A DNA stretch of 35,233 bases from Bacteroidota bacterium (GCA_026391715.1 JAPLDO010000208.1:1-35233); one strand, 5' to 3'; shown: positions 7,500 through 16,132, counted from the stretch's first letter. Notes: generated by a model not told the origin, from the letters alone. Translations and numbers: made by a program.

Positions 7500-7652
7500 T
7501 ATCATCTATCATCGGACCCCACCCCCAACCCCTCCCCAAAAAGGGAGGGGAGTAACGTGCTAATCGGCATATTGCCATGATTAACCGAGCTATTGCATAT
7601 TAGCACGGGACTCCCCCTTCCCTTTTTGGGGAAGGGGGTCGGGGGGAAGGGG
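7500..7652. repeat. Long palindromic G-rich repeat element
   Basis: A C-rich arm (CCCCACCCCCAACCCCTCCC) and a G-rich arm (near 7620-7652) flank an inner inverted pair, CGTGCTAAT near 7556 with ATTAGCACG near 7597-7606. The inner sequence GTGCTAATCGGCAT..CCATGATTAAC recurs in reverse orientation at about 14905-14933. No gene lies in the gap from 7424 to 7703. Confidence 0.6.
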
Positions 7653-7703
7653 TCTTTGAACTTTTAACAATTTTTTGCAACGACATTAACCCAATTTGAT
7701 ACA

Positions 7704-8477
7704 ATGCAGAACATTTTTGCTAAAACCGACGAGATTATCCGCAGCGCCAAACCGGCGGCGCTTTGCGTGGTTATCAGCACAGAGGGTTCCACGCCGCGAA
7801 AAGCGGGTTCCAAAATGCTGGTTTACTCCGACGGATCAGTTTTTGGCAGCGTAGGCGGCGGAAGCGTGGAAAAGCAGGTTGTTGAATTCGCGCTGAAACT
7901 TATAGGCGCTGGGAAGCCTGAAAAATTCGTCTTTAACCTCGAAGACGATCTCGGCATGCACTGCGGCGGTTGTATGGAGGTTTATATCGAACCCGTTAAT
8001 CCTTTGCAGAAACTTTTTATCTTCGGCGCAGGACACATCGGCAGAGCGCTCGCGCATTACGCAAAGGATTTCGGATTTTCCATCACCTTCTTCGACCCCC
8101 GTGAAAAGATTTTTGAAATGCCGGGTTTTGAAGATTTTATCTGTGTGAATAAGGAATATTTCGAAGCTATCGGCGAAGCTTCATTCGATCAGAATACATA
8201 CATTGTGATTGTAACGCCGAAACACTCTTTTGATGAGGAAATTTTAGCCAGGGTTGCCTTAAAGGAACACGCATACGTTGGCATGCTGGGAAGTTCGCGG
8301 AAAGTGGCGATGGCAAGGCAGCGGTTTCTTGACGAGCAAATCCTCACGGAAGAACAACTTAACGCCATTGATATGCCTGTCGGGATAAAGTTCCGCGCCG
8401 AAACCCCTGATGAAATCGCAATAAGTATTCTCGCCAAGCTGATAGATGTAAGGAATACTATTCTGGAACAAAAATAA
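7704..8477 (+). CDS. xdhC: XdhC-family molybdenum cofactor insertion chaperone
   Basis: 257 residues with both XdhC parts. The N-terminal XdhC/CoxI domain (about 10-75) has EGSTPRKAGSKMLV and GSVGGGSVE. A CGGCMEVYIEP segment follows, and the C-terminal Rossmann domain (about 105-245) has FGAGHIGRALAHYA and the LGSSRK loop. In characterised systems XdhC binds molybdenum cofactor, promotes its sulfuration and delivers it to xanthine dehydrogenase. The gene lies 5 bp before the FeS/FAD subunit gene and is surely cotranscribed with it. Confidence 0.9.
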   Translation: MQNIFAKTDEIIRSAKPAALCVVISTEGSTPRKAGSKMLVYSDGSVFGSVGGGSVEKQVVEFALKLIGAGKPEKFVFNLEDDLGMHCGGCMEVYIEPVNPLQKLFIFGAGHIGRALAHYAKDFGFSITFFDPREKIFEMPGFEDFICVNKEYFEAIGEASFDQNTYIVIVTPKHSFDEEILARVALKEHAYVGMLGSSRKVAMARQRFLDEQILTEEQLNAIDMPVGIKFRAETPDEIAISILAKLIDVRNTILEQK

Positions 8478-8482
8478 TCTTT

Positions 8483-10009
8483 ATGCTGAACCATAATTTA
8501 CACGCTTCCTCCGGTTCCTCCAATGAAAGAGAGGAGAACGGGGCGGTTTCAACGCTTCGTTTTGTTCTCGACAACCGCCTGGTTGAAATCGCCTTCAGCG
8601 AAACCGGTAAATTTAAGCCAACCACTACTGTTTTGAACTATCTCCGCAGTCTTCCGGGTCACAAAGGAGTAAAGGAAGGTTGCGGCGAAGGCGATTGCGG
8701 CGCATGTACTGTTGTTATTGCATCTGCCGCCGTAGATGGGCGTTTAGTTTACAGAGCCATTGATTCCTGTCTTTTCTTTTTACCGATGATCCATGGAAAA
8801 CAACTTATCGCCGTCGAAAACCTGGCATACATTAAGGGACATGAACAAATTCTTCATCCCGTTCAGGAAATAATGGTTGCCCACAACGGAACCCAGTGCG
8901 GCTATTGTACCCCCGGAGTTGTGATGTCGCTGTTCAGCTTGTATAAAAATCAACGCAATCCCTCAGATTCAGTAATTCTTGACGCCCTTACCGGAAACCT
9001 CTGCCGTTGCACCGGATATCAGTCAATTCTCGAAAGCGCCAGAAAAGCTTGTTCGTCAGGGGTAGATGATCATTTTTCGGAAAACGAAATCGCTATTGCC
9101 GATCTGCTCAATAAAATCAATTCAGATAAGAGAACCATTGAAATTCATTCTGCGGGTCAAACATATTACAAACCTTTTACGCTGACTGAAGCTCTTCGGA
9201 TTCGCGGCGAAAACCCAACTGCCATTATCACCGCCGGTTCAACCGATGTTGCTTTGAGGCAAACCAAAAAGAAGGAGCTTCTTCCCATAATCCTTGACAT
9301 TTCAGATGTTGAGGAACTGAATTATGTTATTGAGGAGCCCGACCATTGGAAACTTGGATCGGGAATGAAACTTGAAGCGGCGAGATCGTGGGCTGAGAGC
9401 CGGCTTCCGGCGCTATTTTCAGCGCTGAGTGTTTTCGGGTCATTGCAGATACGAAATGTCGCCACACTCGGCGGAAATGTCGGCGCAGCGTCGCCAATCG
9501 GCGATACTTTGCCGCTGCTTATCGCTCTGAACGCCGGGGTTAAAGTAAGATCGGTTGCCGGAGAAAGAGTAATCAGCGCCGAACAATTTATTGTCGGCTA
9601 CCGGAAAACGGCTATCAGGAACGACGAGCTGATCGCTGAAATCATTATCCCAAAACCGGCGCCAGGCGTCGAAATCTGGGCGCATAAGGTTTCAAAGCGC
9701 AAAGACCTTGATATCTCAACAGTAAGCGCAGGGTTTAGTCTGAAACCAGTTGATGGCAGAATTTCGGAAATCATCCTCGCCTTTGGCGGAATGGCTGAAA
9801 TACCTAAACGCGCTTTTAAAACGGAAAAATTTCTGACCGGCAAAACTTTAACCCGCGAAAATTTTGAAAAAGCGATGAAAGTCATAGACAGCGAATTCAC
9901 GCCGGTCACCGATGCCCGCGCCAGCGCAGGGTACCGGACTATCGTTGCGAAGAATTTACTATTGAAGTTTTTTAATGGCTTACCTGATTATATATTGAAT
10001 CAGCATTAA
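8483..10009 (+). CDS. xdhA: Xanthine dehydrogenase-type small subunit (2Fe-2S / FAD)
   Basis: 508 residues in the order expected for the XdhA type. A plant-type 2Fe-2S domain (GCGEGDCGACTVV, about residues 55-75) is followed by a helical 2Fe-2S domain (QCGYCTPG and NLCRCTGY, about 130-180). A FAD-binding domain (TAGSTDVALRQ, TLGGNVGAASPIGDTLPLL, about 225-350) precedes the CO-dehydrogenase flavoprotein C-terminal domain. It passes electrons from the molybdenum subunit to NAD. The molybdopterin-binding large subunit expected directly downstream is missing; a LysM gene follows instead. The symbol is by family resemblance. A related aldehyde or purine hydroxylase cannot be excluded. Confidence 0.88.
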   Translation: MLNHNLHASSGSSNEREENGAVSTLRFVLDNRLVEIAFSETGKFKPTTTVLNYLRSLPGHKGVKEGCGEGDCGACTVVIASAAVDGRLVYRAIDSCLFFLPMIHGKQLIAVENLAYIKGHEQILHPVQEIMVAHNGTQCGYCTPGVVMSLFSLYKNQRNPSDSVILDALTGNLCRCTGYQSILESARKACSSGVDDHFSENEIAIADLLNKINSDKRTIEIHSAGQTYYKPFTLTEALRIRGENPTAIITAGSTDVALRQTKKKELLPIILDISDVEELNYVIEEPDHWKLGSGMKLEAARSWAESRLPALFSALSVFGSLQIRNVATLGGNVGAASPIGDTLPLLIALNAGVKVRSVAGERVISAEQFIVGYRKTAIRNDELIAEIIIPKPAPGVEIWAHKVSKRKDLDISTVSAGFSLKPVDGRISEIILAFGGMAEIPKRAFKTEKFLTGKTLTRENFEKAMKVIDSEFTPVTDARASAGYRTIVAKNLLLKFFNGLPDYILNQH

Positions 10010-10105
10010 TTTGCAACTAAATCCCGTAGGGATAGTATGATTTCAGATTGAAAAGATTGAATTTGCAACAGAATACCGAAGGGGGATGACATGATAATAG
10101 AAAAA
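10010..10105. repeat. Two degenerate copies of a TTGCAAC...CCGWAGGG repeat
   Basis: TTGCAACTAAATCCCGTAGGG (about 10011) and TTGCAACAGAATACCGAAGGG (about 10062) are diverged copies. Each is followed by a GATARYATGAT-like segment. This is a dispersed intergenic repeat type, with no coding potential in the gap. Confidence 0.5.
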
Positions 10106-10155
10106 GATTTTATGAGATTCAATAGCGATCAACTTGTTTAAAGCAGTTAGTTAAA

Positions 10156-11640
10156 ATGAGATACATTTATTTTGGTTTAGTTTTTCTTCTTTTGCAGGTT
10201 GCTCTGAAACCTTTGCAGGCTCAGTCAACTCAGGAGCAGTTGAAGCAGATGCGGTCGGCGGTAATTGAAACAATTGACGGTCGCGAGTTTTACATTCATA
10301 AGATTAAACGCGGGCAAACGCTTTATATGATTTCAAAAGCATACGGCGTTGAGGTGAACGATCTGATCAGAGAAAATCCGGGAGTGAAAGAGGGAATAAA
10401 AGCCGATGATACACTCCGGATTCCACTGAAGAACCAACCGGTAAAACCTCCCAAACCAAAACCTTCCGTTACATCTGATACCGTTAAAATCATTTCCCCA
10501 GGATCAAATTCTGCGAAAGCCGACACGGTTGAAAAAATTCTTTTGCCTTGCGGACACGATACTTCAACAAAGAAGTCTGTTTATCAGGTAGCTCTTATGC
10601 TCCCTCTTTTTCTCGGCGAAGTTGATGCCATTGACGCTGATAATCCGGACAGAAAAACTATTGAAAACGCCAGGTCTTTCCAGTTTTTACCATTCTATGA
10701 AGGTTTCCGCATCTCGCTCGATTCATTGAAAAAAACGGGCTTGTCAATCCGGCTTTATGTATATGATGTTGACAAGGATACCGCAAAAACCCGGCAGACG
10801 CTGAAAAAACCTGAACTTAAATCTATGGATTTAATCATCGGTTTGCTCTATCACCGGAATTTCCAGATTGTGGCGTCCTTTGCCGTTAGAAACAAAATCA
10901 ATATCATCAATGCTGTTTCGGAACGTAGCGAAATCGTTTCCGGCAACCCGTTTGTTTTCAAGGTGCAACCTGATAAAAAGGCGCAAGCCGGACAGCTTGC
11001 AGAATGTCTGAATAAAACATGCGGCAACGGACGTATTGTGATAATCCGCAGCGGGCAGTATCCTGACAAAGATCTACCGGAAAATCTGAAAACAGCCTGC
11101 CTTGAACATAATTTGAATGTTCGTCTTGTGGATGGTCAGCAGGCTGCATTTGACCAGCTTTCAAAGGAAACCGAAAATTATCTGATAGCTTTCAGCGACA
11201 AACCTGAATACGCAATTGATTTCACCCGCCGGGTTTATGAACTTCGTAACGATTACAGCATAACCCTTTTCGGACTTCCCGACTGGTCGGCGATAAACGG
11301 AATTGAAACCGAATACCTGATTACCCTCAAAACCCATATAATGGCGCCGGCTTTTGCCGATTATGAAAATCAGGATGTAAAGAAATTTGTTCGGAAGTAT
11401 CAGGAAGATTACAAGACAGATCCTGAATTACTCGCTTTCGAGGGATTTGACGTTGGATATTATTTTCTTTCGGCATTGCAGCAATTCGGAACTAATTTCG
11501 GTCGTTGCCTCGAGGATTATAAAATCAATTCATTGCAATCGCAATTCAACTTCAAAAATACAAAAGGAAACGGGTATGAAAATCAGCGATGGGCGATTTT
11601 TAAATATGAGCATTACCGGTTAGTTCCGGCAAGCCGCTAA
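10156..11640 (+). CDS. LysM-domain protein with a type I periplasmic-binding-protein-like fold
   Basis: 494 residues: signal peptide (MRYIYFGLVFLLLQVALKPLQAQ), then one LysM domain (about 43-87: YIHKIKRGQTLYMISKAYGVEVNDLIRENPG...ADDTLRIP). A Pro/Lys/Ser linker leads to a ~350-residue region (VYQVALMLPLFLG...) with the alternating pattern of amino-acid-receptor/leucine-binding proteins. Bacteroidota encode many such fusions, thought to bind peptidoglycan in the periplasm. The ligand of the second region is unknown. The stop codon overlaps the stop of the convergent stress-protein gene (sequence CTAA). Confidence 0.8.
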   Translation: MRYIYFGLVFLLLQVALKPLQAQSTQEQLKQMRSAVIETIDGREFYIHKIKRGQTLYMISKAYGVEVNDLIRENPGVKEGIKADDTLRIPLKNQPVKPPKPKPSVTSDTVKIISPGSNSAKADTVEKILLPCGHDTSTKKSVYQVALMLPLFLGEVDAIDADNPDRKTIENARSFQFLPFYEGFRISLDSLKKTGLSIRLYVYDVDKDTAKTRQTLKKPELKSMDLIIGLLYHRNFQIVASFAVRNKINIINAVSERSEIVSGNPFVFKVQPDKKAQAGQLAECLNKTCGNGRIVIIRSGQYPDKDLPENLKTACLEHNLNVRLVDGQQAAFDQLSKETENYLIAFSDKPEYAIDFTRRVYELRNDYSITLFGLPDWSAINGIETEYLITLKTHIMAPAFADYENQDVKKFVRKYQEDYKTDPELLAFEGFDVGYYFLSALQQFGTNFGRCLEDYKINSLQSQFNFKNTKGNGYENQRWAIFKYEHYRLVPASR

Positions 11641-12515
11641 ACTTTTTCAGAGGGCATTGCCACCATCGGAATGTTGGTCTCAAACAGGTTTTTTCTTGTG
11701 ATTTTTTTTGTGAAAATCATAGACAGAAGACTTCTCCGGTGTGGTTGAAATGCAATAAGGTCAATTTTTCTTTCGGCAACGAAATGATCAATAGCCTTCT
11801 GGTTTTCTTCCTCAATCTCGATGACATTGAATCTGATTTTTTGCTGAAGTTCTTCTTCCCCGAATTTCAGTTGCAGCCCTTTCATCTTCATATAAACATC
11901 GGTTGGCTTTACTTTGGCTATAAAATGCACTACGTGAATAACGCTTTCCAAGGGTGAAAACAGCGATATAAGATGCGTCAATGTTGTTTCATTCCCATCT
12001 GTAAGATCGGCGGCAAACATGATATTTTTAAATCCAAGAAAATTTTTAATGGCAGGCACCGTAATCACCGGCGCTTTTGCATGATCCATGATGTATGTCG
12101 AAACCTTACCCCAAACCTGTAAAGTATTGCCTTTTCCGGTAGTTCCCATCACCACGAGGTCGGGATGATAATCGGAACACAGTTCTTTCAGCTCGTGTTC
12201 TACATCGCCGCCAACAACTTTTGTTGTCAATGTTACATTCTGAATCATGGATTTGCTGATCATTTCTCTGACATATTCTTCAAGTTCTTTCATGCTGTGA
12301 AGCGCCTGGTTGTAAATGTCCTTCATTAGTTCCTCATTATAAATTGAACTCATGTTGAGCGTGTCGGGAAAACTGGTATCGGTAATGATGATCTGGTCGA
12401 AGTAGGTGTGAAATAGTTTTATTTCGCCGCCGGATAACTTTGCCAGTTCAAGCGCGTAGGTGCAGGTAATGTGTGTGTGACCGGAAAAATCAACAGGTAC
12501 AAGGATCTTTTTCAT
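11637..12515 (-). CDS. Tandem-domain universal stress protein (UspA family)
   Basis: 292 residues with two Usp domains. Residues 1-150 begin MKKILVPVDFSGHTHITCTYALELAK and include VVMGTTGKGNTLQVWGKVS; residues about 155-290 repeat the fold (NIMFAADLTDG..., DLIAFQPHRRS). The usual ATP loop G-2x-G-9x-G-S/T is imperfect: in domain 1 the spacing is one shorter and the residue after the last Gly is Lys. Nucleotide binding is therefore uncertain. It is cytoplasmic. A -7 promoter box lies 34 nt upstream of the ATG, inside the end of the preceding glycosyltransferase gene. Confidence 0.85.
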   Translation of the reverse strand: MKKILVPVDFSGHTHITCTYALELAKLSGGEIKLFHTYFDQIIITDTSFPDTLNMSSIYNEELMKDIYNQALHSMKELEEYVREMISKSMIQNVTLTTKVVGGDVEHELKELCSDYHPDLVVMGTTGKGNTLQVWGKVSTYIMDHAKAPVITVPAIKNFLGFKNIMFAADLTDGNETTLTHLISLFSPLESVIHVVHFIAKVKPTDVYMKMKGLQLKFGEEELQQKIRFNVIEIEEENQKAIDHFVAERKIDLIAFQPHRRSLLSMIFTKKITRKNLFETNIPMVAMPSEKV

Positions 12516-12539
12516 GGAATATTTAGTTAGGTGAATTTT

Positions 12540-13670
12540 TCATGTCGGCAAAGTTAATATCTCAACCAGCCTTTTGCAATTATTTAGGTCGGAATAATTC
12601 TCGAACAGTGTGGTTTTTCTTTCTGAAATCAAAATTTTGGAAAAATCCTGCCGGAAAAGCCCCGGAATTAACAATTTAAAATCGCCAGGAGTTGACGCCA
12701 ATTTGCAAAGATTTCCCAGTGAAGTCCCTGTAACCATCTGAGGATTGACCAGGCAAAACCGTCCGTTGTACAGTGCATTCAGCAGTTTCAATTTTAATCC
12801 GGTCGGCTGAAAAGTTACCATGATGTTGATGTGCGCCTGCCTGATTAATTGTTGCATCGCATCATTTGACGGGTTTTCAATGAAACTGATGTTGTGCCGT
12901 TTTTCCGCGAGTTTTTTCAACCATAGCGGAGGATCCAATCCTGCCACAATAAGTTCCGGAAAGGAATCTTCCCAAACCTTTTTGATAAGAAACTCGGCGG
13001 CATGACTGTTTTCAGCAACCGATAATTTACCGTGGTATAGCGCGTAATTCCCTCTTCCCGTGAGGATATTCATCTCATCATGCCCATGAAAACTGGGAAG
13101 ATAATAGACCTGCTTCTGCGGAAATGCCTTCGCAAGGTAAGTTGTATCTTCCTGCGAAACTGTGAGCGCCAGCGAAGCATGATTTAAAACCGACTGAAAC
13201 AATTTCAGACGAAGACTCTCTGCAAGGAAATAGATTTTTTTCCACGGGTTCTTTTCCGCGCCGAAAAGATGATAATAATAATGGTGCTCAATATTGCTCT
13301 CCCGGTAAATCAACAGCCTGCCATTTAACCGCCGGTCGCTGATAAAACCGCATGTATGTAAACCTTCAAAAAGTACTGGATGATCGTCTTTCAGTAAATT
13401 CTTCAGTAATTCCTGCGACATTCGGCTGCTAACTATATAAGGTTTCAGGCTCAGGTTTGCTTTTAATCCCGTTGTTCTCGGATAATAATGAACCGATTCG
13501 CAAAACTGTTCCAACTCCGGCGCAGGTAAACGCCGGTGTGTGAAACAATGCAGATGAATCCTAACTCCTTCGCGGTGCAACGCCCTGATCTTGTAAAAAA
13601 CATCAATCACCCCTCCGTAATTCGCCGGAAAAGGAATATCAAAAGAGACAATATGGATGCAAATATTCAA
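12540..13670 (-). CDS. Glycosyltransferase, GT4-like (GT-B fold)
   Basis: 376 residues. The N-terminal Rossmann half begins NICIHIVSFDIPFPANYGGVIDVFYKI, with the glycine-containing acceptor loop typical of GT4 enzymes. The donor half has YALYHGKLSVAENSHAAEFLI and PTGLKLKLLNALYNGRFCLVN, corresponding to the G-K-x-x-x-x-A-L donor region. The classical EX7E motif is not clear. The start codon is TTG (complement of 13668-13670) inside TTTTGA, overlapping the stop of the upstream glycosyltransferase. No ATG in a comparable place exists, so the start may have been changed by the adjacent repeat. Substrates are unknown; surface polysaccharide or glycolipid synthesis is likely. Confidence 0.75.
   Translation of the reverse strand: MNICIHIVSFDIPFPANYGGVIDVFYKIRALHREGVRIHLHCFTHRRLPAPELEQFCESVHYYPRTTGLKANLSLKPYIVSSRMSQELLKNLLKDDHPVLFEGLHTCGFISDRRLNGRLLIYRESNIEHHYYYHLFGAEKNPWKKIYFLAESLRLKLFQSVLNHASLALTVSQEDTTYLAKAFPQKQVYYLPSFHGHDEMNILTGRGNYALYHGKLSVAENSHAAEFLIKKVWEDSFPELIVAGLDPPLWLKKLAEKRHNISFIENPSNDAMQQLIRQAHINIMVTFQPTGLKLKLLNALYNGRFCLVNPQMVTGTSLGNLCKLASTPGDFKLLIPGLFRQDFSKILISERKTTLFENYSDLNNCKRLVEILTLPT
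12549..12556 (-). promoter_or_regulatory. -7 box TAACTTTG for the universal stress protein gene
   Basis: On the minus strand TAACTTTG matches TAnnTTTG and stands 33 nt before the ATG at 12515. It overlaps the last codons of the upstream glycosyltransferase gene. A -33 box was not identified. Confidence 0.4.
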
Positions 13671-14866
13671 AATTCGATTGTTCTATTTTTATCGAGAGAC
13701 GCAAGGCATTGCGTCTCTACAATTGTTCTATTGTTCACTGCCATCACAAGTACATTTTCCTCATTCTCCCAGCACAAATCTTCCGCCGCTTTCAATAGAT
13801 TCATTTTAAAACCTGACAGTTTCAAACCATCATTGAGCAGGTTATCAAGTTGCCGGGCAAGAGCGACAGGATCGTGATTCTCAATGAATACTCCGACATG
13901 ATAACGATCAACAATTGATTTCATTTCAGGAAAAGGAGAAACCATCACTGGAATATTTGCCTGGATATAATCAAGAAACTTGTTTGGCAGGCAAAAATGG
14001 TAGTTGATGCACACATCTTTTTCAATAGATAAGCCAATGTCGGCAATTAGCGTATATGAATGAAGATCCTCGAAAGGCGTCTGTCCAAGGAAAATCACTT
14101 TCCCCGAAAGACCTTCTGTTTCAGTCATGGTTTTCAATGATTCAAATACATCTCCAATTCCAGCGATTACCAGCGCTGCATCGGTTTTCAGGTATTTCAT
14201 GGCGCGGATTGCCTCTTCAAGCCCCCTGTCAACATTCACCGCGCCCTGATACAGAATCACCTTCTGATCGGGACGAATATTCAATGTTGCTTTTTCTATT
14301 GCGCCGGAAAGCGCTTTTCGGAACGGGACATTTCGAACAACTGCTATCCTGTTTCCGTATTCTTTTTGGTACAGGTCGGCAACTGATTGATTAACGGCGG
14401 TAACGTGTTTAAGCCGGGGAAAAATCCGGTCTTCTATCCATTTCCATATTTTAGTAACGGTATTTCTTCCAGCAAGTTCCGGAACGCCTCGGAAATATTC
14501 ATGGCAATCGTGAAGATGCGAAATTTGTGAAGCTTTACCGGCGCAGGAAAAGGGATGTTTTATCAGGTTTGCGAGGTAATTCGCGGGCAGAGTATCGAGG
14601 TCGTTTGATACCAACAGGTCGCTGGAGTGTGTTAGCATATAGAAAAACAGCGAAATATTGTATTCGGCATAAAAAAGAGGACCTTTTTCGAACAACAAAC
14701 GCATCCTGTGAACCTGGTATGAGCGGGGCGTAAGCGCTTTGCTGTTTCTGAGCCTTCGCCCAATCAGCGTAACATCGTAGCCAAGTTTCACCAAAGTCTG
14801 ACAAGTGCGGTCAACACGCTGGTCGGTGGTAAGATCATTTGTTACAGAAACTATTGCTGAATGCAT
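13667..14866 (-). CDS. Glycosyltransferase family 4, C-terminus encoded by repeats
   Basis: 399 residues. The acceptor domain begins IVSVTNDLTTDQRVDRTCQTLVKLGYDVTLIGR. The donor domain has VILYQGAVNVDRGLEEAI and GLSIEKDVCINYHFCLPNKFLDYIQANIPVM, with the conserved K-F/L-DY segment of GT4 enzymes. The last ~22 residues (NNRTIVETQCLASLDKNRTIEF) are translated from intergenic-type repeats: octamers of the AACAATAG type and a 10-bp-stem hairpin. The original stop was probably earlier. It is translationally coupled to the next glycosyltransferase through an overlap. It likely acts at the cytoplasmic membrane in glycan synthesis. Confidence 0.82.
   Translation of the reverse strand: MHSAIVSVTNDLTTDQRVDRTCQTLVKLGYDVTLIGRRLRNSKALTPRSYQVHRMRLLFEKGPLFYAEYNISLFFYMLTHSSDLLVSNDLDTLPANYLANLIKHPFSCAGKASQISHLHDCHEYFRGVPELAGRNTVTKIWKWIEDRIFPRLKHVTAVNQSVADLYQKEYGNRIAVVRNVPFRKALSGAIEKATLNIRPDQKVILYQGAVNVDRGLEEAIRAMKYLKTDAALVIAGIGDVFESLKTMTETEGLSGKVIFLGQTPFEDLHSYTLIADIGLSIEKDVCINYHFCLPNKFLDYIQANIPVMVSPFPEMKSIVDRYHVGVFIENHDPVALARQLDNLLNDGLKLSGFKMNLLKAAEDLCWENEENVLVMAVNNRTIVETQCLASLDKNRTIEF
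13695..13718. repeat. REP-like perfect hairpin inside a coding end
   Basis: AGAGACGCAA and its exact reverse complement TTGCGTCTCT form a 10-bp stem with loop GGCA. It is flanked on both sides by ATTGTTCTATT-type octamer repeats and is read through as the C-terminus of the glycosyltransferase. Confidence 0.75.
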
Positions 14867-14904
14867 TGGCGACTCTTTTAATTCCTACTTATTCATAGCC
14901 CTGT

Positions 14905-14976
14905 TAATCATGGTATTATGCCGATTAGAACACCACTCCCCTCCCTTTTTGGGGAGGGGTTGGGGGTGGGGTACAA
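14905..14976. repeat. Half copy of the 7500-7652 palindromic element
   Basis: GTTAATCATGGTATTATGCCGATTAG is followed by CTCCCCTCCC and GGGGAGGGGTTGGGGGTGGGG. It matches, in reverse orientation and with few differences, the inner part and C-rich arm of the element near 7500. It lies between the glycosyltransferase start and murB. Confidence 0.6.
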
Positions 14977-15032
14977 TAAACGGCAATCCTTAATCAGAAG
15001 TCGCAAAATTACTGACTCTCCTCCATTTTAAC

Positions 15033-15040
15033 TAATTTTG
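15033..15040 (+). promoter_or_regulatory. -7 box TAATTTTG for murB
   Basis: It fits TAnnTTTG and lies 14 nt before the murB ATG. The -33 region is weak. Confidence 0.4.
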
Positions 15041-15054
15041 CCCCTTTTCCAAAC

Positions 15055-16104
15055 ATGCATCTCGACCAGAAAGTTTCCCTGAAAGCCCTTCACACCTTCG
15101 GAATGGAGGTAGAAGCGCGTTATTTTGTTGAAGCAAAAACCCAATCAGAGGTTCTTACTTTGCTCAATTATCGCCAGATGATTCACATGCCGATCCTTTT
15201 TTTAGGAGGCGGCAGCAATGTTTTGTTTACCCGTGATTTTTCCGGTATTGTCATAAAAATCAGCGCCAAAGGAATTTCCGCGGTTGAAACTGATGATGGT
15301 CATGTTCTGGTTTCAGTTGAAGCTGGCGAGAATTGGGATGAGTTTGTTCAATATTGTGTAAATCGCGGCTGGTCGGGGCTTGAAAATCTTTCGCTTATTC
15401 CCGGAACTGTTGGAGCGGCGCCGATACAGAACATCGGCGCTTATGGAGTTGAAGTGAAGGAGATTATCGAATCTGTCCTTGTTGTTGATATTAACACCGC
15501 CAAACAACGCCGCCTTACCAATGCCGAATGTAGCTTCGGCTACCGCGATAGCGTCTTTAAAAACACCCTCAAAGGAAAAGTCATAATCCTCAATGTAACT
15601 TTTAAACTTCTTAACCCCAACTTACCAACTTACCAACTTACCAACTTACCACCTTACCAACTCCATTACCCCGACCTCCAGCATGAACTCGCCTCAATGT
15701 CCATCGCCGCGCCAGCTATCGCCGATATCCGCGAAGCTGTTTGCCGCATTCGACGCCGGAAACTTCCCGATACTTTTGTAGCAGGAAATGCCGGAAGCTT
15801 CTTTAAAAATCCGGTGATTATGAAAGAACAATTAGATTCGCTCAAGGCAACTTTTCCCGATTTACCCCATTTTCCGAATCAGGGAAAAGGTACAATCAAA
15901 ATTCCGGCAGCATGGTTGATTGACCAGTGCGGATGGAAGGGTTACAGAAACGGCGATGCAGGAGTTCATCCCAACCAGCCGCTGGTTCTTGTAAACTACG
16001 GCAATGCGACAGGACGGCAGATACTCGATCTGGCAAATCAAATAATGGAATCGGTAAAACAAAAGTTTGGGATACTTTTGGAAATGGAGGTTAATGTTTT
16101 TTAG
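15055..16104 (+). CDS. murB: UDP-N-acetylenolpyruvoylglucosamine reductase MurB
   Basis: 349 residues, the long type I form. FAD-binding motifs LGGGSNVLF and LSLIPGTVGAAPIQNIGAYGVEV are present. So are the type I segment FGYRDSVFK, the catalytic Ser in GNAGSFFKNP, and the C-terminal Glu in LLEMEVNVF. It reduces enolpyruvyl-UDP-GlcNAc to UDP-MurNAc with NADPH in the cytoplasm. Between VTFKL and YPDLQHEL lies NPNLPTYQLTNLPPYQL, translated from an 8-bp tandem array and not found in typical MurB. The array keeps the frame and falls in a loop region, so the enzyme may stay active. Confidence 0.95.
   Translation: MHLDQKVSLKALHTFGMEVEARYFVEAKTQSEVLTLLNYRQMIHMPILFLGGGSNVLFTRDFSGIVIKISAKGISAVETDDGHVLVSVEAGENWDEFVQYCVNRGWSGLENLSLIPGTVGAAPIQNIGAYGVEVKEIIESVLVVDINTAKQRRLTNAECSFGYRDSVFKNTLKGKVIILNVTFKLLNPNLPTYQLTNLPPYQLHYPDLQHELASMSIAAPAIADIREAVCRIRRRKLPDTFVAGNAGSFFKNPVIMKEQLDSLKATFPDLPHFPNQGKGTIKIPAAWLIDQCGWKGYRNGDAGVHPNQPLVLVNYGNATGRQILDLANQIMESVKQKFGILLEMEVNVF
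15618..15663. repeat. In-frame octamer array CAACTTAC within murB
   Basis: There are four perfect 8-bp units, one variant (CACCTTAC) and a partial unit. The unit is the reverse complement of the GTAAGTTG arrays at 18022 and 18913. Three units encode eight residues (LPTYQLTN). Confidence 0.9.
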
Positions 16105-16132
16105 ATTTTAAAAATCAAGTTTGTTCCCCGCA

